Assembly (NCBI GenBank): GCA_949744025.1
Contig: CATJWA010000360.1
Span: 1-10,530 of the forward strand
DNA length: 10,530 nt
Reading direction: 5' to 3'
Source of the DNA: an uncultured Eubacteriales bacterium
Lineage (GTDB): Bacteria; Bacillota; Clostridia; Oscillospirales; Oscillospiraceae
The position numbers and the translations under genes are program-made. The notes beneath the pieces were generated by a model. That model did not search any database and had not been told where the DNA came from. It saw only the letters and a program-made list of their open reading frames with translations. This document shows, piece after piece, positions 6,441-10,530 of this stretch (its first letter is position 1; each line of letters opens with the position of its first letter).

Positions 6441-7763
6441 ATGTCAAACGAAAAAATCGCCCTTATCTCCCTTGGCTGCGCGAAAAACCTCATAAACAGC
6501 GAGCAGATGCTCTGCCTGCTGTCCGACGCGGGCTATGAGCTGACCTCGGACTTTGACGGCGCGGACGCGGTTATAATCAACACCTGCGGCTTCATAGACG
6601 ACGCCAAGAGCGAGGCTATAGACAACATTCTGGAGATGGCCGAGCTGAAAAAGCAGGGCCGCCTGGGCAAAATTATCGTCACCGGCTGCCTTCCGGAGCG
6701 TTACCGCGCCGAGATAGCGTCGGACCTGCCGGAGGTGGACGCCATGGTCGGCGTGGGCAGCTTTGCCGAAATTGTCTCCGTCGTCTCCGAGACGCTCAGC
6801 ATCGGACACTCCGAGCGCTTCGGAGACAAAAACGCCCCCGTGGACGAGGTGGGCCGCTTTATCACCACCGGCCCCGGCTGGGCCTACATAAAAATCGCCG
6901 AGGGCTGCGACAACCGCTGCGCTTTCTGCGCGATACCGTCGATACGCGGGCGCTACCGCAGCCGGCCAATGGAGAACATCATCGCCGAGGCCGGCGCTCT
7001 GGCCGAGTCGGGCGTGAAGGAGCTTATAGTCATCGCCCAGGACATAACCCGCTACGGCACGGACCTTTACGGACGCCGAGCCCTGGCGGAATTGTGCCGC
7101 GAGCTGTCGGGAATTGACGGAATCGAGTGGATGCGCCTGCACTACCTCTACCCCGACTCCTTTGACGACGGGCTGATAGACGAGATAGCGCGCAACGACA
7201 AGCTTGTGAAGTATCTCGACATACCCATCCAGCACATAAATGACCGCATCCTCCGAGCGATGAACCGCCGCGGCACGGGCGCGGAGATATGGCAGCTCCT
7301 CAAAAAGCTGCGCGAGCGCGTGCCGGGCCTTGTCCTGCGCACAAGCATCATCGCCGGACTGCCCGGAGAGGGCGATGAAGAATTTGAGGAGCTGTGCCAG
7401 TTTCTGCGCGAGGCTAAAATCGAGCGCGTGGGCGTTTTCCCCTTCTCTCCCGAGGAAGGGACCCCCGCCGCGGAGATGCCCGGCCGCTGCTCAGAGGAGG
7501 AGGCCGCGCGCCGCGCCGGGCTCATAATGGAGCTTCAGGCCGGCATAATGGACGACTACTGCGCCTCCCGCGTGGGACAAACGCTCCGCGTGCTGTGCAC
7601 CGGAAGCGAGGGACCGTATCTGACCGGCCGCAGCTACGCCGACTCTCCGGATATCGACGGCACCGTGTATTTCGAAGGCGAGTGCGAGCCCGGAGATTTT
7701 GTTGATGTGCTGATAACCGGTATGATGGACGGCGAGCTTTTAGGAATCAAAAAAGAGACATAG
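6441..7763 (+). CDS. rimO: ribosomal protein S12 methylthiotransferase RimO
   Basis: RimO is a radical-SAM enzyme with two iron-sulfur clusters that adds a methylthio group to a conserved aspartate of ribosomal protein S12. The 440-residue length is typical. The N-terminal UPF0004 domain supplies three cluster cysteines: C13 in SLGCAKNLINSE (the RimO rather than MiaB form), C49 in NTCGFI and C83 in TGCLPERY. The radical-SAM triad is C156, C160 and C163 in EGCDNRCAFCAIPSIRG. A TRAM domain occupies about 376-436 and includes YLTGRSYADSPDIDG, again RimO-like. AAGGA at 6429-6433 lies 7 bases before the ATG. The last codons and stop form the left arm and loop of an intrinsic terminator. pgsA follows, a common neighbour in Firmicutes. 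Confidence 0.96.
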   Translation: MSNEKIALISLGCAKNLINSEQMLCLLSDAGYELTSDFDGADAVIINTCGFIDDAKSEAIDNILEMAELKKQGRLGKIIVTGCLPERYRAEIASDLPEVDAMVGVGSFAEIVSVVSETLSIGHSERFGDKNAPVDEVGRFITTGPGWAYIKIAEGCDNRCAFCAIPSIRGRYRSRPMENIIAEAGALAESGVKELIVIAQDITRYGTDLYGRRALAELCRELSGIDGIEWMRLHYLYPDSFDDGLIDEIARNDKLVKYLDIPIQHINDRILRAMNRRGTGAEIWQLLKKLRERVPGLVLRTSIIAGLPGEGDEEFEELCQFLREAKIERVGVFPFSPEEGTPAAEMPGRCSEEEAARRAGLIMELQAGIMDDYCASRVGQTLRVLCTGSEGPYLTGRSYADSPDIDGTVYFEGECEPGDFVDVLITGMMDGELLGIKKET

Positions 7764-7774
7764 TCTCTTTTTTG
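7748..7774 (+). terminator. intrinsic terminator overlapping the rimO stop codon
   Basis: CAAAAAAGAGAC (7748-7759) and GTCTCTTTTTTG (7763-7774) form a perfect 12-bp stem around an ATA loop. The rimO TAG covers 7761-7763, spanning the loop and the first base of the right arm. The T-tract forms the right arm, so the GAGAC/GTCTC hairpin plus T6 is a classic, possibly bidirectional, terminator. It sits where the other two repeat copies carry the CAAATGAGAG hairpin. Confidence 0.82.
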
Positions 7775-7802
7775 AAAATGTTTCGCTTCGCTACGCGCCT
7801 TA

Positions 7803-7830
7803 CATTCTTTGCCGCCGGCGGCAAAGAATG
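7803..7830. repeat. 28-bp perfect palindrome (TTTGCCGCC module, copy B)
   Basis: CATTCTTTGCCGCC (7803-7816) is followed directly by its exact reverse complement (7817-7830), with no spacer. It shares the core TTTGCCGCC/GGCGGCAAA with 5412-5438, but its outer bases differ and are still self-complementary. Confidence 0.75.
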
Positions 7831-7845
7831 ACGACGCGCGCTCCA

Positions 7846-7931
7846 CGCAGAGTATTTTTTGTCAGGCGCATGTCCTGACAAAAAACGATTAAACTTCATT
7901 CGCGCCTGCGGGCGCGAACTCTGCGAGGCTT
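7846..7931 (+). repeat. three-way-junction repeat, copy B (rimO-pgsA gap)
   Basis: The outer stem is CGCAGAGT (7846-7853)/ACTCTGCG (7918-7925), a full 8 bp. Hairpin 1 is TTTTTTGTCAGG (7855-7866)/CCTGACAAAAAA (7874-7885) with loop CGCATGT. Hairpin 2 is TTCGCGCC (7899-7906)/GGCGCGAA (7911-7918) with a TGCG loop. By eye it differs from copy C at about 7 of 87 positions, mostly in loops and the linker. The trailing CGAGGCTT lies shortly before the pgsA ribosome site. Confidence 0.82.
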
Positions 7932-7951
7932 ATTATATGAGGTGTTTTCAA

Positions 7952-8473
7952 ATGACTACTGCCAACAAACTTACAATATTGCGGGTGCTGCTTATACCCA
8001 TATTTCTGATACTGCTGTATCTGGGCTTCCCCGGCTGCCGCTGGGCGGCTCTTGCCGTGTTTGTCCTCGCCAGCCTGACGGACCTGCTCGACGGCTACAT
8101 CGCCCGGCACTGCAACCAGATAACCGACTTCGGCAAATTCATGGACCCCTTGGCAGACAAGATGCTGGTCATGGCGGCCATGTGCTATTTTGTCGAGGTC
8201 GGGGAGATGTACGGCTGGGTGCTGGCTCTGGTGCTGCTGCGGGAGTTCGCCGTGTCGGGTATGCGCCTTGTGGCCGTGGAGCAGGGCAGGGTTATCGCCG
8301 CGGGCTGGAGCGGTAAGGTCAAGACCGCCTCGACCATGGTGTGCCTGTGCCTGATGCTCGTCGTGCCCCTGCGCTGGCTGAATCTGCTGTGTCAGACCGT
8401 GATTCTGGTCAGCACACTTTACTCCGGCGCGGAATATCTTGTAAAGAACAAAGATGTGTTCAAATCCGCTTGA
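7952..8473 (+). CDS. pgsA: CDP-diacylglycerol--glycerol-3-phosphate 3-phosphatidyltransferase
   Basis: PgsA makes phosphatidylglycerol phosphate from CDP-diacylglycerol and glycerol 3-phosphate, the committed step to phosphatidylglycerol, in the cytoplasmic membrane. The 173-residue protein carries the full CDP-alcohol phosphotransferase signature D-x2-DG-x2-AR-x8-G-x3-D-x3-D: D44, D47, G48, A51, R52, G61, D65 and D69. NKLTILRVLLIP at 5-16 is the usual N-terminus. Hydrophobic segments at about 10-25, 31-46, 72-95 and 125-165 fit a polytopic protein. The ATG at 7952 is chosen because GAGGTG (7939-7944) lies 7 bases upstream and family similarity begins there. The frame stays open upstream to 7859, but only through repeat copy B. 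A related CDP-alcohol transferase is possible, though size and context favour PgsA. Confidence 0.93.
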   Translation: MTTANKLTILRVLLIPIFLILLYLGFPGCRWAALAVFVLASLTDLLDGYIARHCNQITDFGKFMDPLADKMLVMAAMCYFVEVGEMYGWVLALVLLREFAVSGMRLVAVEQGRVIAAGWSGKVKTASTMVCLCLMLVVPLRWLNLLCQTVILVSTLYSGAEYLVKNKDVFKSA

Positions 8474-8477
8474 CGGC

Positions 8478-8512
8478 TCAAATGAGAGACCGCTTTGCGC
8501 CCTCTCATTTGA
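8478..8512 (+). terminator. hairpin after pgsA (CAAATGAGAG module, copy C)
   Basis: TCAAATGAGAG (8478-8488) pairs with CTCTCATTTGA (8502-8512). The inner part is diverged but CGC/GCG around TTT still pairs. It starts 4 bases after the pgsA stop and matches the hairpin after recA. There is no clear T-tract, so termination is only a possibility. Confidence 0.65.
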
Positions 8513-8563
8513 AATGGCCTCGCTCCGCTACGCGCACTCGCTGCGCTCGCACGGCACGCTGCG

Positions 8564-8649
8564 CGCAGAGTGTTTTTTGTCAGGCACATGTCCTGACAAA
8601 AAACGATTTGTCTTTATTCGCGCCTTCGGGCGCGAACTCTGCGAGGCTT
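8564..8649 (+). repeat. three-way-junction repeat, copy C (pgsA-cysE gap)
   Basis: The outer stem is CGCAGAGT (8564-8571)/ACTCTGCG (8636-8643). Hairpin 1 is GTTTTTTGTCAGG (8572-8584)/CCTGACAAAAAAC (8592-8604), 13 bp with loop CACATGT. Hairpin 2 is TTCGCGCC (8617-8624)/GGCGCGAA (8629-8636) with a TTCG loop closed by C-G, the exceptionally stable cUUCGg tetraloop. It ends 14 bases before the -35 box of the cysteine promoter, so it probably belongs to the pgsA transcript. Confidence 0.83.
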
Positions 8650-8663
8650 TTCAGAGATAGCGC

Positions 8664-8693
8664 TTGACAAGCGGCTTGAGGACATGTTAATAT
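8664..8693 (+). promoter_or_regulatory. sigma-A type promoter of the cysE-cysS unit
   Basis: A consensus TTGACA -35 (8664-8669) is followed after 18 bases by TAATAT (8688-8693), preceded by TGT as an extended -10. Transcription would begin near 8700, just before the T-box leader. This is the best promoter visible in the window. Confidence 0.88.
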
Positions 8694-8699
8694 CTATTC

Positions 8700-8958
8700 G
8701 CATGAATATCCAATGGCGATGAAAGGGAGAGTAGAACCGACCTTTCCGGTACAGAGAGGCTCCGTCTGAGGCTGGAAGCGGGGCTGTCGGAATGCGGTTT
8801 GAAATGCGCCCCGGAGCCGTCGGGGGAGGAAATGCCCCCGCGTGAGCGGCCGCGTTAAGGCCGGCCTCGGTGAATGCCGGAAAGTTATAAGCGAGAGTGG
8901 AACCGCGTCTTGAAAACGACGCCTCTCATGGGAGCGAAAGCCCATGGGAGGCGTTTTT
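8700..8958 (+). promoter_or_regulatory. T-box riboswitch, probably tRNA-Cys responsive
   Basis: The leader has the hallmarks of a T-box. GGGAGAGTAG near 8725-8734 is the 5' stem I motif. The distal stem I has ACAGAGAG, then GCTCCG pairing with CGGGGC around GGCTGGAAG (about 8751-8784). The T-box core AGAGTGGAACCGCG is at 8894-8907. The putative specifier is TGC (8793-8795) in GGAATGCGG, a cysteine codon. The acceptor-binding UGGA would pair with UCCA, matching the U73 discriminator of tRNA-Cys. Uncharged tRNA-Cys should stabilise the antiterminator and let RNA polymerase pass the terminator that follows. A second TGC at 8805-8807 leaves the exact specifier register open. cysE and cysS downstream agree with cysteine specificity. 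Confidence 0.92.
8919..8958 (+). terminator. T-box leader terminator
   Basis: Bases 8919-8932 and 8941-8954 form a 14-bp stem with one G-U pair around an AGCGAAAG loop, followed by a run of T to 8958. It sits 11 bases after the T-box core, as expected for the alternative off-state structure. Confidence 0.9.
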
Positions 8959-9006
8959 GCTTTTGGGCCATGCCCCGCGGTCTCTCGCAGCTTGGAAAGG
9001 ACGGAC

Positions 9007-9654
9007 ATGTTTAACGACTTGCGTGAAATCATCGCCGCCTACAAGGCGCGCGACCCCGCTGCCCGCAGCGGAATTGAAATACTTCTGCTCTACCCCGGCG
9101 TAAAGGCGGTGCGCAGCCACCGCAAAGCCCACTGGTGCTATGAGCACAACCTTAAATTTTTAGCCCGCTTCATCTCCCAGCGCAGCCGTAAGAAAACCGG
9201 CATAGAGATTCACCCCGGCGCGAAAATAGGCCGCCGGCTGGTGATTGACCACGGCATGGGCGTCGTCATTGGCGAGACCGCCGAGGTCGGGGACGACTGC
9301 CTTATCTACCACGGCGTAACCCTCGGCGGCACGGGCAAGGACCACGGCAAGCGCCACCCCACCATCGGCAACAATGTGCTCATCGGCACGGGGGCGAAGG
9401 TCCTCGGACCCTTCAAGGTCGGTGACAACAGCCGCATCGCCGCCGGCAGCGTCGTGCTGACCGAAATACCCCCGAACTGCACCGCCGTCGGCGTGCCGGC
9501 CAAGGTGGTGCGCCGCGCCGAGAGCGCGGAGGACACGCAGCACAGCTACGCCGCCGAGGTGGACCAGATAAGCGTCGCCGACCCGATAACCGCCGAGCTG
9601 CAAAGCCTCAGCCAGCAGCTTGACCGCATTATAAAGAGCATGGAAAACAAATGA
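9007..9654 (+). CDS. cysE: serine O-acetyltransferase
   Basis: CysE transfers acetyl from acetyl-CoA to serine, giving O-acetylserine, the carbon skeleton for cysteine. At 215 residues it is the short Gram-positive type lacking the long N-terminal helical domain of E. coli CysE. A helical part covers about 1-60. A left-handed beta-helix made of hexapeptide repeats covers about 65-168. IDHGMGVVIGETAEVG (80-95) holds D81-H82, matching the catalytic pair D157-H158 of the E. coli enzyme. GGTGKDHGKRHPTIG carries H117, matching E. coli H193. AAGSVVLTEIPPNCTAVGVPAK is the usual end of the fold. A charged helical tail follows. ATG 9007 is chosen because GGAAAGGA (8994-9001) precedes it; the frame is open upstream only through the T-box terminator. 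Control by the T-box is expected. Confidence 0.95.
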   Translation: MFNDLREIIAAYKARDPAARSGIEILLLYPGVKAVRSHRKAHWCYEHNLKFLARFISQRSRKKTGIEIHPGAKIGRRLVIDHGMGVVIGETAEVGDDCLIYHGVTLGGTGKDHGKRHPTIGNNVLIGTGAKVLGPFKVGDNSRIAAGSVVLTEIPPNCTAVGVPAKVVRRAESAEDTQHSYAAEVDQISVADPITAELQSLSQQLDRIIKSMENK

Positions 9655-9669
9655 CTGCACCGGCGTGTC

Positions 9670-9694
9670 GAAAAAGCGGCTTTGCCACTTTTTC
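9670..9694 (+). terminator. hairpin between cysE and cysS
   Basis: GAAAAAGCGGC (9670-9680) pairs with GCCACTTTTTC (9684-9694) around TTT, with one C-A mismatch. The A-tract and T-tract in the arms give it the look of a weak, two-way terminator. It would lower cysS expression relative to cysE, or mark a processing site. Confidence 0.55.
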
Positions 9695-9713
9695 CTGAAA
9701 GGAGATACCAAAA

Positions 9714-10530
9714 ATGAAGCTGTACAACTCAGCCACACGCAAAAAGGAGGACTTTGTCCCCAACAGCCCCGACATTGTGAAGATGTACACCTGCGGACCG
9801 ACGGTTTACCACTTCGCCCACATCGGCAACCTGCGCTCCTACATCATGGAGGATATTTTGGAAAAATACCTGCGCTACGCCGGCTACAACGTCAAGCGCG
9901 TAATGAACATCACCGACGTCGGCCACCTCACCTCCGACGCCGACGAGGGCGAGGACAAAATGCTCAAGGGCGCAAAGCGCGAGCACAAGAGCGTGATGGA
10001 AATCGCGCAGTTTTACACCGACGCTTTCTTTGACGACTGCCGAAAGCTGAACATCAAGCGCCCCGACGTGGTGGAGCCCGCCACCAACTGCATCGGCGAG
10101 TATATCAAGATTGTCTCGCGCCTTATGGACACCGGCTACGCCTACTTTGCCGGCGGCAACGTCTATTTCGACACCTCAAGGCTCGAGCGCTACTACATTT
10201 TCAATGACTTCAACGAGGACGACCTTGCTGTCGGCGTGCGCGAGGGCGTGGAGGCCGACGAGAACAAGCGCAACAAAAACGACTTCGTGCTCTGGTTCAC
10301 CAGGAGCAAATTCGAGGACCAGGCCCTGAAGTGGGACTCCCCCTGGGGCGTGGGCTACCCCGGCTGGCATATCGAGTGCTCCGGCATCGCCATAAAGCAC
10401 CTTGGAGAAGACCTCGACATCCACTGCGGCGGTATAGACAATGCCTTTCCCCACCACACCAATGAAATCGCCCAGTCCGAGGCGTTTTTGGGCCATAAAT
10501 GGTGCAATTACTGGATGCATGTGCTCCACC
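9714..10530 (+). CDS. cysS: cysteinyl-tRNA synthetase, 5' part
   Basis: This class I synthetase attaches cysteine to tRNA-Cys. The reading frame runs off the window end, so 272 codons are seen. The N-terminus MKLYNSATRKK is typical. MYTCGPTVYHFAHIGNLR contains the zinc-ligand C27 and the HIGH-type motif HIGN at 36-39. MNITDVGHL, WDSPWGVGYPGWHIECSGIA (with the second zinc cysteine) and FPHHTNEIAQSEA (zinc ligands H and E) follow in family order. The KMSKS loop and anticodon domain lie beyond the window. AAGGAG (9699-9704) lies 9 bases before the ATG. It is 59 bases after cysE with no promoter seen, so the cysteine T-box probably controls it too. The TNEIAQSEAFLGHKWCNYWMHV stretch resembles Clostridia-type CysS. 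Confidence 0.96.
   Translation, partial: MKLYNSATRKKEDFVPNSPDIVKMYTCGPTVYHFAHIGNLRSYIMEDILEKYLRYAGYNVKRVMNITDVGHLTSDADEGEDKMLKGAKREHKSVMEIAQFYTDAFFDDCRKLNIKRPDVVEPATNCIGEYIKIVSRLMDTGYAYFAGGNVYFDTSRLERYYIFNDFNEDDLAVGVREGVEADENKRNKNDFVLWFTRSKFEDQALKWDSPWGVGYPGWHIECSGIAIKHLGEDLDIHCGGIDNAFPHHTNEIAQSEAFLGHKWCNYWMHVLH

Noticed and set aside
8454..8660. 68-codon frame after pgsA
   Set aside because: It lies almost wholly within the hairpin and junction repeat; base pairing explains the conservation and there is no good ribosome site.
5344..8663. CRISPR array
   Set aside because: Repeats are three long, unevenly spaced copies separated by genes, not short direct repeats with uniform spacers.
8944..9006. 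upstream start for cysE at 8944
   Set aside because: This would translate the right arm of the T-box terminator. The ATG at 9007 has a good ribosome site and fits the family N-terminus.

Overview
The window reads as chromosomal housekeeping DNA from a GC-rich member of the Firmicutes, most likely a gut-type Clostridia of the Oscillospiraceae/Ruminococcaceae kind. The support is a Clostridia-type DUF1385-prmC pair, a T-box riboswitch ahead of cysteine genes, good Shine-Dalgarno sites, and a GC-rich code that nevertheless uses AUA heavily for isoleucine. The taxon is inferred from these traits; no database search was possible. All genes lie on the + strand.

Layout. 1-501: 3' part of an Sfp-type phosphopantetheinyl transferase with an odd C-terminal tail. 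498-2298: a response regulator and a two-transmembrane histidine kinase. 2336-5343: a tight run of DUF1385 membrane protein (YqhQ type), prmC and recA. 5561-6175: recX. 6441-7763: rimO. 7952-8473: pgsA. 8664-8958: a sigma-A type promoter and a T-box leader with specifier UGC and a UGGA acceptor-binding sequence, both pointing to tRNA-Cys. 9007-9654: cysE. 9714 to the window end: the first 272 codons of cysS. The T-box probably couples uncharged tRNA-Cys to both cysteine synthesis and tRNA-Cys charging.

The coding content is ordinary; the unexplained signal is between genes. Three gaps (recA-recX, rimO-pgsA, pgsA-cysE) carry copies of one roughly 85-nt repeat, all in the direction of transcription. 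Each copy folds as an outer stem (CGCAGAGT with ACTCTGCG) enclosing two hairpins. The hairpin arms differ between copies but change in a compensated way, and all three keep a UNCG tetraloop closed by C-G. This looks like a dispersed structured RNA element or a small non-autonomous repeat. It is preceded in a fixed order by other modules: a CAAATGAGAG hairpin just after the upstream stop codon (replaced by a normal terminator after rimO), a TCGCT-rich segment, and in two copies a TTTGCCGCC palindrome. The recX-rimO gap holds a different train of up to six hairpins. The repeats also create open frames that could be mistaken for small proteins or for an N-terminal extension of pgsA.
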